From Fratercula arctica (lineage: Eukaryota; Chordata; Aves; Charadriiformes; Alcidae): a stretch of 64,000 bases of DNA. How positions within the stretch are numbered: position 1 is the first letter of the stretch; each line of letters opens with the position of its first letter. This document shows positions 47,447 through 60,700 of the stretch, piece after piece. The position numbers and the translations under genes were made by a program. The stretch spans positions 150,132,447-150,196,446 of the forward strand of contig CANTUZ010000001.1 of NCBI GenBank assembly GCA_947846985.1, in the 5' to 3' direction. Below the pieces are notes generated by a model. The model was given only the letters and a program-made list of their open reading frames with translations, did no database searches and was not told the origin of the DNA.

Positions 47447-50400
47447 GACCCAGCTCCGTGAACACAAAAATACTTGTCAGCTTCTGGTGTTTGGTTTCTT
47501 TTTCTGGCTTTGTTACTGAGGACTAATTGCTGGAATAAAGCAAGAGTGCACACGCTATTAGGACTGGAAACAGGGGTCACTGGATTTTGCTTCTTCCCTT
47601 TCTTGATACTGACAGAGGAAAGAGGTCCTGAAATCACTACATTTAATCACAGGAGACGGTTAACATCATTGAAAGGTCCTTTGCCTTGGGAACTAGTACC
47701 TGGCATAAAAGTTCTCAAATCATTGAAAGGCGATGAAAATTAGAGCTTGCAGCTTAAATTACTACAGGAAAGACTACAGGAAAAGAACACCAAGGTTATA
47801 AATACAAGGATTTTGAGTTAAGGAAATGTCAGAACTGAGACACACATAGAATGTGTACAGTTCTAGCTTGTCCAACACAAATCTGGTAATAGATAACTTA
47901 AAGGAAAATTTGCAATGGGAAGGGTGAGAGTAAACAATCAAGGGCAGAGGTGCTTTCTAGCTGTAAGAGGCAAGACAGCAAACAATGGAAGGAGAAACAG
48001 CACAGGGCAATGAATGGCCATTTCCAAAATATTGCAAAATGACTCATCTGTTGCTTAAATGCCTGTTGATATGATAAGAACTCAAGCACATACAGCTGAA
48101 GGAACCTTATATGAACCCGGTTGCATTAAGCTGAATTTTCAAAATTACTCAAATGAAGGATTGTCCAATGTCAGCAGGAAGCTCCAGCTTCTTTAGGAAG
48201 TAAGACTTTAATGCTGTGACATTACTCTCGCAAGTATATTTTTATTCCCCAAATTAAACTGGAGAGAAGGAAAAGAAACTACAATATGAAGGAACTGGAA
48301 CTGAAGAATTAAAATGGCTTTGCCAAAAAATATTGAGTATGAATGTTCTGTGTGTATTTTCCATGTACCTGGAAGTAACTGAGCGCCCAAGGGGCTGTTC
48401 TCAGTATCTGCCTTGGTCATCAACTGGAAAGTATAAATCACAAAACTGATTTTATTCCTATGGATAATAATTGACCTGTAGTATTTCTCTGTAATCTCCC
48501 AACATTTTTTTGGAAAGAAATGTAAAATGGAGACACAATTCTGTATTCTTACATGTGTGAAATCTTAAAGAATCTATTTCAAAACAGTATGCATAAAAAT
48601 CTCAATATTGTATGTAGCATTTACTAGGAGCAGTGCTAAAAGGAGGAATTTTATTACTTACTTTCTGTCCCAACCTATGCTAGCAGCATTCTTAAAACAA
48701 CTCTTTAATGTTGCCATTCTACATAGTTCTGCTTTGGCTAGATAGTAATATTAGCTGAAATAACACTTATCTCCAGCCATCTTCGGTTGTCAGCTGTGCT
48801 TTTATGTTCTGATTTGTAGTGCTTTAGACTATCTTCTGCCTGATGCCTGCTTTAGCTGATTTTTCAGTAGTGTAACCCACAGTAATGTCAGGAGTGTTTG
48901 AAGGAGCCTTAGTATTTTTTGCAACTAAGGAGGGAGGGCAGGGTACGTTAACTACTTAACAATAAAGAAGCCATCAACATATTTCATTTCTAAAGATTCA
49001 TAGGGCTTAAAATGTTGATTACTTAGGACTTTCTTTTGACACCAAACGAATGATTGCTTGCTTGCTTTTTGAACAAGATGCCTTATCATTTTCAATAACT
49101 GTTGAATCCTATAGTTTTTTTAAGACAGCAAGAGAAATATGTTATCTCTTTCCAATTCATTTTGCTTATAAAGGCATAGAAAGATGGCTCTTCATAGGAA
49201 TGAACTAAAAACTTAAGGCTGCCGCAGCCCACTTCTTTCTTTTCTTTTTTTTTCTTTTGTTTTTAAACAGCTACTTTGAATGTGGACAGTGGTGAATGCT
49301 CTGTCAAGGCTTTTATGCTCATAAAATAGGGAAAGTTTTTTGTGCCAGTGCTGAGTCACATACCTAAGTGATGAGCATTAAGAAACTTGAGAACGCAGAA
49401 CAACAGATATCTCATAAAGTTAGGCTCTTCCTACCATAATACTTTTTATTTTTTTTGTGGAATTAACTCTAAATCTCATTTCCTAGGTTAAATTAGGTCT
49501 TTCTGAAGCCGTCTTCATATCACTTTTTGTTTTAGTTTCTTGTTCTAGGTGTTTCAAACCTACACAGGAAAATTTCTGTTGTGAAAACCAAATTGTGCTG
49601 TATTAAAAAACAAACCAAAACAGGAGGCTGATTTAAACACCAATTTAGTCTCATGCTCAGAGATTATTAAACTATCTTCTGACAATCACAGATACGCTAA
49701 TTGCCCTGCAGTTGACAAAAATAAAAGGCATTTTACAACTATCACGTGGAATGTACAAGCTAATATCAATTCATATGTTGCCTAGTTATAATTTTTAATT
49801 GTGTTCAGAATTATTTAATTAACTTCCTAATTGTCAAGTAAAAAGAAGTGAAGCATACAATCCAAAATCACACCAATTAAAAATCTCAATTGGCTGTGAC
49901 AGATTTTGGCTCACACATGTACTGCTACGGTTGTCAACAAAATTGTGGTTTTAACAGTAGTTAAAAAATAAAAGATTAAAATTGGAAGCATCTCAAAGGA
50001 GGATCCTGGAGGAGCCTTTGGGGAGGGGGAGATGGTGTTAAGATTGCCAGGTGGGTGGCTGATGTCACTAAACTTGCAAATGCTTATGTCAAAAATATAA
50101 TTCAACATGTGTCATACAGAAGAAAAACCAATGTACCCCTAAGAAAAGGAAAACAGCTTTTCAGGTGAATGCTGGTCATGATCCCTCTGTACAACCCTTT
50201 TTAGTCTTCCCTTTTTACATTAAAGGTTTGGAATCAGTTAAGTATTGCCATGTGCTATCCAAGGGGAGCGGTGAAAAAAGATAAAACACAGTTAGGAAAG
50301 GCGACATAGACATTGTTGGGGTTCAAAAATCAGTCACAGCTCTTCTTCCATAGGCTTCCAGAAAAGGATACTACAGAAGTAGTATCTTATATCTGGGGCA

Positions 50401-52055
50401 AAACAAGGAGATGGCCAAGGCTGAAGAAAGGCCTTTCACTTTTATTGTTATAGATGCTGACCCAGGAGTTGGAGATCTGTTCATTCATGTGTCCTCCAAG
50501 CTGTGGTGACTTTCATGAGGCAAGAGAAGGGGGAAAACAAAACTATCTAGGACTAACAATTTAAGGTATTTATAATGCCAGTTCAAATCCCAGTGCTGGC
50601 CTCTCAGGGACTGGAATTTATTGCTCTGTTGCACTAGGCTGTTTGTGTGAGATAAGATGAGGCCATGAGGCCAATTTTTAATCGACCAGGGTAATTTTCA
50701 CAAATCATTGTAAGTAACCTTTATTCTCAGCCTCAGCAGAGAAAAAAAATGCAATGGACCATCACAGCTTTATTTACTGTCTTTTCTTTGGAACCAAAAT
50801 CCTCTAAAGCTTGGTTAAGGCAGATGATAAAATTTTAATGTTGGACTATCTTACGCTTCAGTTCCGTCTGCCACACAATTTCTGTGATAAAACAAGGGTC
50901 TTGATCTTAAAAACACCTAATTGTATCACTGTCATGAGTAATTAGAAAAATTCAAAATATAAAATTTCAAGGATGAAATAAATCCAGCTTTGTGTTGCCT
51001 CAAAGTATTAGCTAATACCAGGAGTGATGCGTTTTCTCAAATGCACTTATCCTCACCCGAGTAAGAAAAACAGAGCTGAACAAATCTCCCTGGAGTTCAA
51101 AAGTGCAACTTGCAAACTGACCTGGCACTCATTTGTAAGCAAATGAAGTATAGACCAGACAGACATCTTCTCTTTCATTTTATCAAGCCTTCCTTTGCTG
51201 TGTGCCAAGCCAGTATGAATATGGTCTCGGATTATTCCTGAACTACTTCTGTTCTTCATTCACTATGGATTTTATGGTCCAAGAGTGACCTACTGTTAGA
51301 GCACAAGTAACCGTCTGCTCCATCGACAAGGTGCAGACTAATATAAAGTAAGGGAAAAAGTATCCCTGGGTTGGCCACCCTCACCCCACACTCTTCCAGC
51401 TGGGAGTATTGAGAGTGGGGCAGCCTCACCATGTGGCAGCAGAAATACCTGCTTCAGTCCTCGACAGAAGGAAAATCCCTCAGCCGAGCACATTATAGTA
51501 TTGGAAGGTGCTTCACAGAGGAATATGGCTTGCGTGGGTGTGTTTACATGACCGCAGTGCTTCCATATGTGGCCAGAGCTGCGGAGACTTTACAGTGACA
51601 CCAGCAGAGCTCAGGTGAGACAGCAATGTAGCAAAGGCATGTAAGTGTTGCACATTTCACCAAAACATCCTTTATACTAAAGTGACAGGCTGAGATTCCC
51701 CTCAAATCATAACCTTTGGCACCAGGAATGGGGCATGGGGGCCAGAATAGCTTTGCACAATGAAGGTTGCCATATACAGCTGGGAGGGACTTCACTTTGG
51801 TGTCCTTTCTCAACTGAACAGCAAGGAGTGGGAAATGTCTGCGTGACACCCACCCTGCCTTGAGCACAGCTGAGGGTCTGGAAGCCAAGACACATGGGCA
51901 AAGAGCAACTCCCTTGCTCCAGCCCCAAATGCAGTGAAGTCCTGCCCACCCACCCTGGATGAGTGGGGAAAAGGTGGCATCACAGATCCTGTTGGTTTTC
52001 ATTGAGCCTGTGCCAAGAGTCTCTGATACAGACTGTGATTGTGCTACTTTTATCA

Positions 52056-52077
52056 CTCAGTGGTATCTCAGTGGTAT
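52056..52077. repeat. 11-bp exact tandem duplication
   Basis: ctcagtggtat is repeated directly at 52056-52066 and 52067-52077, immediately upstream of the CR1 tail at 52095. Confidence 0.85.
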
Positions 52078-52094
52078 CCAGTGAAAGAATATCG

Positions 52095-52290
52095 TGAGGG
52101 TGATCGCTCACTGGAACAGGTTGCCCAGAGATGTTGTGGGGCTCCCATCCTTGGACGTGTGTTAACAGCTGTGTCAATACAGCCCTGAGCAACCTCCTCT
52201 GGCTGACCTTGCTCTGAGTGGTGGGTTGGACTAGATGATCTCCCTGAGGTCCCTTCCAACCTCAACTATTTTGTGAGCCTGTGATTCTGA
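52095..52290 (+). mobile_element. CR1 LINE tail fragment
   Basis: This is a short 3' end of a second CR1 element in plus orientation. Recognisable strings are ctggaacaggttgcccagag, ggttggactagatgatctcc, aggtcccttccaacctcaac and the terminal gtgattctga. The start encodes HWNRLPRDVV-like residues of the ORF2 C-terminus followed by stops, then the CR1 3' untranslated region. It is more decayed than the copy at 31917 and belongs to a different CR1 subtype, judged by its longer 3' region. An 11-bp direct duplication (52056-52077) lies just upstream. Confidence 0.9.
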
Positions 52291-55200
52291 CAGTCCGGGT
52301 ATCTGCATGCCCAAATCAAATTCCAAAATGTAATTGAAATAATATTGTCTAATCTCAAGATATAATTTGCCTGCAATTTGATTTCTGACCCACCTGTTCA
52401 AGGCATGGGGAAATGCACATAGTAATTTTAATGGAAAAAATTTATGTCTATATCATAAACACTCTTATTCTTGCAGGAACTCAATTAAATACACATATTT
52501 TAAGAGACAATAGATGAATGTAAATACCTAATAGCAGAAAAGAAAGTGTAATCAGGTGATTTTGATGCAATGCCATTCTTGATTAAGTTTATTAAGATTT
52601 GTTTACTAAACTTGTCTGCCTATTTTCATCTCACCTAATTAAAATTAATTACAAGAGGAGTAATTATGCTTGCAGTCAGACCTGCTACACTGAGCAGATT
52701 ATTTACTTGAGCTCTAATCTTACAGCTGCATCTGATTTTGCAGCATTGGATTTTAATATGTGGATGCTCATCTTCCTTCTTGTATAGTTTCTAAAATGAA
52801 ATTAACTTATTTTTGTGTGTAATTACTAAGACTTTTGAGAGCCATTTTGATCAAGATTGAGATAATTTGCCACTTTACCATGGGAAGATGGAATTTAAGC
52901 TGAGGAGCCAGCTGTGTTGTAAATACACGTTTAGCTTATGCCACTGTCCTTTCTTTGAATAGTATTAGGATAATGATTTTATAAACACATATATGTACCA
53001 CTGCCTTATGCTGTGCACATACAGAAATATTTGTTCAGTTGAGAAATTTATCTTTTGAACAGGGTATGAGCATATTGAAATCAGCGGGCATAGGTTCAGT
53101 ATCTTTCATGTAAGGAAGTTGTTCTCTCATACTAATAGAACTGTTTGTTTATATCTATTTATAAATGCATATTATATATTTAATTAAAAAATGTGAACTC
53201 TTTAAAAAATGTGGTTTGGTTTGCCTAAGAGGAACAGGTTCAGCACTTTATCTGGAAAATAAAGCCACCTGTTTCTATCTCAGTAAAATATAAATTTTTT
53301 CATCTTACAATCAGAGGTGACATACAGAAATTAAAAGCTCCAAAGGATTGTAAAAGAATCTGCTAATACACACATCAACCTCAACCTGCAATAAGAGACT
53401 GACATCAAAGTTGATGCCTAAGTGGATGGAGCTGTGTTTTTAAAAATTGTTCTGGGGAAAAGGAAAAGAGCAATGTAAGTGTTGGATCAGCTGATCCAGG
53501 ACTATCAGCACAGCAATGCTCAGGGGAATAAGAGAGCTGAGGCGACCCTTCTCTCCACATACGTTTCTCATTCATTCTAGTTAAGAGACAAAACGTACGC
53601 TATGATTACTTTATTAAGAATTAATACAATAATTTAAAGAACAAATTGGCCAGTGTCTACTGTGCACCAGTGATGAAATTAATGGAACATAGCCACTGAG
53701 AACAGAAACTGAACTTTATCTTTATTATCCAGGGGAGTGTTGGCTCTATAAACCAATAACATCTGAATAGGACTAACCTACTCAGAAACATCAACTGGCC
53801 TGACAATGGAAGCAAATAATCAACTTTCAAAAGTGAGATCCAGCATAATATATTTATTTCAAATTACTAAACCAATTCTTTACAAGAGTTCTGTAACTGA
53901 AATGCCTATTGTCTATAATCATTTATAAATTATATTCCTGCAAGCCTAATAGATATCGACGCTAAAATTAAAGGGGTGTTTTGCTTATCCTCATTGTGAT
54001 AGCTCCTATATATCTTGGATATAATGCACAGCAATTTGCTCATGTAAGCTGAAATAGGTTGTTAAAAATTGAAACAATATAATGGATGTACCATATTCTT
54101 TATTTGGGGTTCTTTTTTTTGTATATTTTAATATCTAGGTAATGTTGCCATGCAACATAAAAAAAATCTAACGAGACTAATCAAAAACTCAGACAAATAT
54201 TTCTCCTTGATGGAATTTTCTGATTATCTTATGCAACCAGAACACACTAGGCTCTTTAAAACTGTGATGCACAGCAAGAAATGGAGCATTGGAAATGTAG
54301 CAACGATATTGCATACATACCATTCATTAAAAAGGACCCAAAAGCAAAATGTAATTAAAAATGCAGCATAGTTTTAACATTTTTTTAATGGTATTAAATC
54401 AACACTATTTTATTTTCTTCAGTGAATGTCCTGCTGCCCTACGAATGCTTCAAGCATTTTCAAAGCCTGTGAGGATAAAAGGAGAAAATTAATCCTGAGA
54501 CGATGTTGAATATGCATTTTGATCTATAGAATTTTGATAACAAGGTAAAAATTTTTTAATATCATGCTTTAGATATATACCTAAGAACTACTACTTTTTT
54601 AATATTTAAGCAAGAGGCTTGTGTTCCTTTCCCTGAGAAGAAATGGGAAAATATTAACTAAAGTGAGCATCATTCATTTTTGTTTAATGATAAGAAAGAT
54701 TTTTTGCAGATCTCCAAATACAAAAAGTCTATTTGTTTGCCTTTTTTTTAAACAGGAAAGATGAACCAAGAGAGGATGCCATCAGGGGAGCGTTCTGATT
54801 TATTCTTGAGCTATTTGGCTTCATAATTGTTGAATGGTGTCCTTCTTAAATGGGAAATATTCTGAACTGGGGATTCCTGCATCACTCTCTTTTTCATGAG
54901 TTTCTTCAAATCTGCTTGACCTTCTCGTAGAAAATTTGAAAGCAGCATCCTTTAGTAAGGTTTCTTGACCAGTCTTTTCAAATAAAGGGAGAAATTTAAG
55001 CTCCATGGAACTAAATTCAGCAAGGGATTCTGTTGAAATTTCACTGAAAGTTTAATGCCCAGATTTTTAATCTCAAGGATTTTGATAATAGCTTTTTGTC
55101 TAGCTATCCTACTTTCTTGATTGCCTCAAAAATGTAACTAATTTATAACTAAATAAAGCATGGATTGCTTTCATAGGGAATTTTTAATGTGTAAGTGAAA

Positions 55201-55450
55201 AGTTATGGAGACCTCACATTCCACAGGAGGGAGCCTTTCTCCCACTGAGCTTGAAGCAGGACTTTAGTATAGAATCTTTTTCTCTTTTGAAATCAGTATA
55301 AAAAGACAGTGCCCTGTACAGAAAGTTCAGACATGTTGAAGTAACTTCTACAAAAAAAGGGGTAAAAAGCTCCCCTTTTTAGTTATAAATGAAACCTTGG
55401 GATAAAGAAAACATGCCATTGAAATATTTGAGATATTTATAACAAAACAC

Positions 55451-55480
55451 TGAAGTAATTTTCAATGAAGTAATTTTCAA
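55451..55480. repeat. 15-bp exact tandem duplication
   Basis: tgaagtaattttcaa occurs twice back to back (55451-55465 and 55466-55480), a recent replication-slippage type event. Confidence 0.9.
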
Positions 55481-57694
55481 AGATACCATCAAAATTTTGA
55501 GCTTCTTGTCAATTTTGCACTGAAAACTTTTTTTTTTTTAAATAATAAACTAATAGTTTTGATAACAAAGTTGAAATTGGTTTAAAATATACCGTTTCAG
55601 AAACAAGAAGCTGTTCTGGAATTGCGCAAAATGGAAGGGACTTAGAAATTCTTCATGTGCGGTTTTTATAGAACAATTTTAAAATTCATTAACCAGCCTT
55701 GCTGAAAAGAGTAGATTTTTAGTTGTATACATTAAAGTGGTGCTATCCAAGCTAAGCATTATACAAGCGAACAGGATGTGTTTATTTTACTGGCGGAGAT
55801 TGTGGCAGCCCTGGAAAGCTCACATGCATTTGGAAGGATGAACCTAAATGGACTTCTTGTCCTGCAGGCTGCTCTGAAGCAGGAAATTAAACTCACAAAG
55901 GAGGGAGCTTAACTAGTTAGGGCACTCAGGAAACAGGGAGAAGATTAAATTAAAACTTAATAAAGACGGGTGGCATCAGCCTCCCCACCAAACTACAAGC
56001 TGTGCTCAGTTCTTCCCACAGGACAGGACACTAGGCTTCAGATGGCTCATTCTGGCAACCCTGACTCAGGCAGATTTCCAGTGCAGAGGCATTTATTTGA
56101 ACATTCTCCAATGCTTTGCATTTCCTTCACCAACAAAACTCTAGAGAGGTTTGAATGAAGGAAACATAGTTTGGATTATCCCTTGGGGGTGCTTCAGAAC
56201 TCTGACAGACTTGTGGGTTTTTAGGAGCAGATTGAACTGCTGTTGTCCCCAGTTGTTTTCCCCTTCCTTTTTACATATTGCAGCTCCTGGGATCTGCTAT
56301 CTCAGACCTGAGACCTGGGTGATCTCAGCACAGCCACCCGTGCAGCATGGTAAATAGCATTCATATCCCCACCTAGTACCCACCTGGATGAGTCCTTGGC
56401 TGTGTAAGAAGGTATGTGCGAAAGAAATAGCAATCTCCCATTGTGCAAGTTTTTGCTGATCACAAATGCAAGTTCGTGAACACCCATCACTGAGCACAGT
56501 GGCCAAATGGATGATGCCCACATCTTCTGCAATGCTAGACAGTTTAAGCACAGCCAACAAACAACGTCTTTCCTCTAGCTGACAGGAACATCAATCATCA
56601 ACCTAATCCAAACTGTGACGGATGCTATATATTCCCTGCTGTCCCAAATCGCATATTTTACCAGAGTAATTATGGATTACTAGGTGACCTAGCTGGATAC
56701 TCTGTTTCTGGCAGGTAGTGGTGGCACAATATGATGTTAAGCTAACTGCAAAATGTTCTCCCTTAAGGGTTTGACTCGATATCAGTATTTCAAATGCAGT
56801 CTGGATAATCACAGCTTGCTGAAACTTCCTTGAAACTCCAAGGAGCCATCAGGGAGATGATCCACCTTGACCAGGTGTAACAGTATGGAGATCAACCAGG
56901 CCATGCTTTCGTAACCTGAGACAGACACAGACCATGGGCTCAGCTCAAGTGAAGAAGAGTGGTCTGGAAGTCATCTGTTCCTGTAAAACATGAGGGCTGT
57001 GTCTGTTTTATCAATACACGTAAATACTAGTGCCAGCATGGCCACAAACGTCTTAACGTCATAAAGTACTGCCTTGCCTGACACATTTCTTAGTAATCTG
57101 GTCTGCTCCTCCGTCTTCAGGGACTTTAACTGATAGCACCACCAAAACAGGCTGAGATCGATGCCAAAACCATTCCCAAAGGAGTCCTTTTCTATCTGCT
57201 TTTCACATAGTTATGGCCACTATCTCTGTGGCATGGCTCGTCTTAAACTGAGATCCTATTCTTGCCAGAACTATCTTCCTCAAGGAAGTTCTTCCCAGTC
57301 CCTGGTGCGATGCTGTGCAACTCTGTTCCCACCAGGAACACTGGAGGACTCTATGTCTCCTCAGGTGTTCCTACAGAAAGAAAAGGGAAACTTTTTCAGG
57401 GCTTCTTGGCACATGCAGAAGCTATGCAATGCAAAAGAAGTCTACGTGACTAAAGAAAGACACCTGCATCTCAAGGTCTCAAGCTGCTTTGATTTCAATG
57501 CCTTGTCATCTAGAATTTTCGTATATATACTGCATGTGAAATCTTACAGAGGGGTAATGAAATCTGCTCACTTTTTGCATGATCTGGGTATGTATGAAGT
57601 GAATCCTCACAGTAGCAGAAGTGTTGGCCAAAATGCAAAGGGTTGCTTTTTTCACATGATGGGGCAACAAAAAACATTTGGGAGGGTAAGTCCT

Positions 57695-57790
57695 TATTAT
57701 TGCTGTTGTTACTACTACTACCACTACTACTATCAATATTAATAATATTATCATTACAACAACAATTACTATTGTAATAACAACCATAAC
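57695..57790. repeat. Compound trinucleotide microsatellite
   Basis: Runs of tac/act units (57709-57732) grade into aat/att and aca/caa units. The open frame at 57161-57742 ends in Tyr/Cys-rich low complexity here, which argues that it is not a gene. Confidence 0.8.
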
Positions 57791-60700
57791 AAAAGCAGTA
57801 GTAAAACTTTGGAAAATATTTGTTTCTTGTTTCCTTTGAAAGGATATTTCCCAGGAAAAGAATGCATTGAAAAGGAAATGTCTCTCAGAATCTATGAACA
57901 GGCAGAAAATCACTTTTTGTGATGATAATCCTGTCATAACTTTTAATCTTGCAGACTCAAAATACTTACTCTTTTATATTATGCACACAAATACCATGTA
58001 TAGAGGTATGATACTTTGGAAATTTTACACACTTACAGACATCTGTGGACTTTAATGGGGTCACCTTTCCTGTTGAAAAGCACTAACACAAAATAATCCT
58101 TAAAGGGATTACTTAAAATGCCTCACTGGAGCAGGAAGCCCTAAGGGAGAAAATCTAATACCTGCTAAATGATAAGTGAAATGTCACATTATTTTATGGT
58201 CATTTTTAAAGAATTATGTTTAAATTCCAGTAAACTTTGGGATACATAATCCATTTAAGACAAACCAGTAAACAAGCCCCAGATCCAAAATAATCTAAAT
58301 TGTTCCAAATGTTTTTTCTGGTTGGTATGGTGGATTGTGGAGAGCCTGTTCTGTGTGGCAGTACACAACACCTCAAAATAGAAACTGTGGGACAGAGACA
58401 AGGGTGGAGCCATCACAGGGCAAAAGCTGGAGAATCTGAAGATGTTTATGAGTTATCTTTAGAAAGGTCCCCGTTAATACATAAATACAGACCTATGTCC
58501 ACTGTTGTACTAAGGAAGGCAACACAAGCATTCCAAGAGCTAGCTTGGACATCCTCATCTCTAAGCATGAATGAAACAGGAGCACCACAGCTTGCCTCTG
58601 TCTCACTCTGACATGGTTAGCTCATTTTTACGGAAGTCTGTGCTGTGGGTTTGAGCCGAAATATCTGTCATGTAAGAGCCTGTGAGTTGCTGTGGAGTTC
58701 CCAGCTACTTCCCTGCATTCCCTACAGAATAAGGAGTGGATGGCTTTTGTCTCCAGAGCACTCGGATTTCCCCAAGAATGAAGCAGATCTCCACCTTAAG
58801 AAGGAACAATCTGGTAAAAACTCTGAGAACCTTTCTTCTCTGGATTTTATGGTATTTTATCTCTGCATCAGGGATGGGGAGAAAGTAGTTCAAAGAAGTT
58901 ACGTGCCCTGGCAGAGATTATAAGGCAGATCGGTGCTGGAATGTGGATGATCACACACATTCCTGTAAGCTGTTTCAGCCAAAGTTGCTGTCTCACAAGT
59001 CTTTTAAAGATTGAATAAGGTCTTTCAGAAGCCATCTAAACATTGAAAGTGAAAGAGATGCTGCTGCATATTTTATGAGATATTTTTCAAGTACAGCAAT
59101 AAAATTTTAAATGCTATTTCATCTTTTTTTTTTTTTTTTTCTAGAACCACTGACACAATAATTGTTTTACAACAATCTTAGACTCAGGATCCGTTTAATA
59201 ACATGGGGAAGAGAATATAACATACAAGGGAGGCAGCAACCAAATACTGTTTGTTTCTTGCTGGAAATTTCCCAGAAGGGCCATGTGTAGAAGAAGGGGT
59301 TTAACCCTTTATAATTTTGCATGTTAACTACAGTCAGAAATTCAACAGTATATGCTTAAAACGTATATATTAGACAATAATACCTACCACACACTAAGAC
59401 TGTTATTTTTACCATTCCGTTGTTTCCTGTTCATTCTATAAAGATTGGATCAAACCGAAATATTTTAGCCAAGTGCTCCTACCTTCCTCCGTTGAAAGCA
59501 ATGGTGAGGTATACATCGAAATAGCAGTTCTTTTTTTTTCAGGGGAAAACCTAATGGAAAGAGTTTTGTAGAATACAAATACCTCTGATTAAGTAATCTC
59601 TTTTTCTAACTCCTTTTAATATCAATTTTTCCTGCTCTCTTCTTACCTCTTCAGTTTCATTCTGCAAAATAACCTCCCACACTTCCTTAATAGTAAAGAC
59701 TGAACCAACTGTTTCCATATCCCTTTGTTCTTACTTAGTTTATAACAAACTAAGAATTTGAATGGGTTTGTTTTACACTCTTACATTTGCTATCAACAGG
59801 TATGTGACATATATTATCCCTTAATTTGTTTTCTAACATTTTCCATAACATAGGAGAAATCCTAAAATGAGTTAATAAGTCAGGGGACCAGTCAGCAGTG
59901 CTCCCTAAAAGGGACAGATTTATTGCAAACAGCAACTGGGTCTGCTTGAAATAGAAATACTTAAGGGCCCAATTTATACCTCAAAACCGAACAATTTCCA
60001 TTTTATTTTTTACAGATCATTAGGAAAACAGAGATGTTATGCTTTTAAAAACGAAAGAGAATGACTGCTATTGAAACAGAAATCATTATGTCCTGGTTTC
60101 AACTGAAATAAATTATTTTATTAACAGATTCATGGGCTGGCTGCATTCACCAGTCAGATGAATTGACAACGTGAGCTTCTTCTATAATATATAGGTGGTT
60201 TTGAAAGTGTGAATGGCCAATGTGAGAAAAAACCACATGGTTATTTAGAGATCTGAAACAAATTTTATTAGTAACTGTGTGAAGAACAACACAGTGAATT
60301 CAGCTAACATAGGAAACTCTTCTTTCTGTTTCCATGTCAATTTGATTTTTTTAACACAGAAATGTGTTAATAAGTGTATAGATCATCTAAATTAGTTTAA
60401 TTGCAACATAATTGATTCCAAAATGATAACAGAACCAAAGCAAAAGCGCTCCCCACATACTTTGCGTTTTATTTAATGGAATCATATTTTGCATACTGAT
60501 TAGCCTGATAATATTATTAGTCTTAGTTTTGAACTAAATGTGTTCGCTTGCCAAGATGTTCATAAAGCAGAGGCTTAAGCACACACAGGTTCTGATTTTG
60601 TATCCTATTTTATAACAACAACCGTAACTGAAATTTCAGTTTTTCTGCATGTACTATATAGCTAACCGTAAGTACAATTCAGTCCCTATATTGTCATCAA

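Larger units (their letters stand above)
39650..52055. other. Intergenic: no gene recognised
   Basis: AT-rich unique sequence with simple repeats. Open frames on both strands are short, unlinked and of non-protein-like composition. The minus-strand frame at 51544-52056 is the longest, without a recognisable domain. A TAATT-rich block lies at about 49780-49900. Confidence 0.65.

Noticed and set aside
53900..54420. AT-rich region with a plus-strand frame (54150-54371)
   Set aside because: Its composition is Lys/Asn-rich as expected of AT-rich non-coding DNA, with no homology recognised.
57161..57742. 193-codon plus-strand open frame
   Set aside because: It has no recognisable domain, and its 3' end runs into a trinucleotide microsatellite giving a Tyr/Cys/His tail. 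Probably chance.
59100..59160. T17 tract followed by ctag on the plus strand as a possible splice acceptor
   Set aside because: No open coding sequence with protein-like content follows and no partner donor is apparent, so it is treated as a simple homopolymer.
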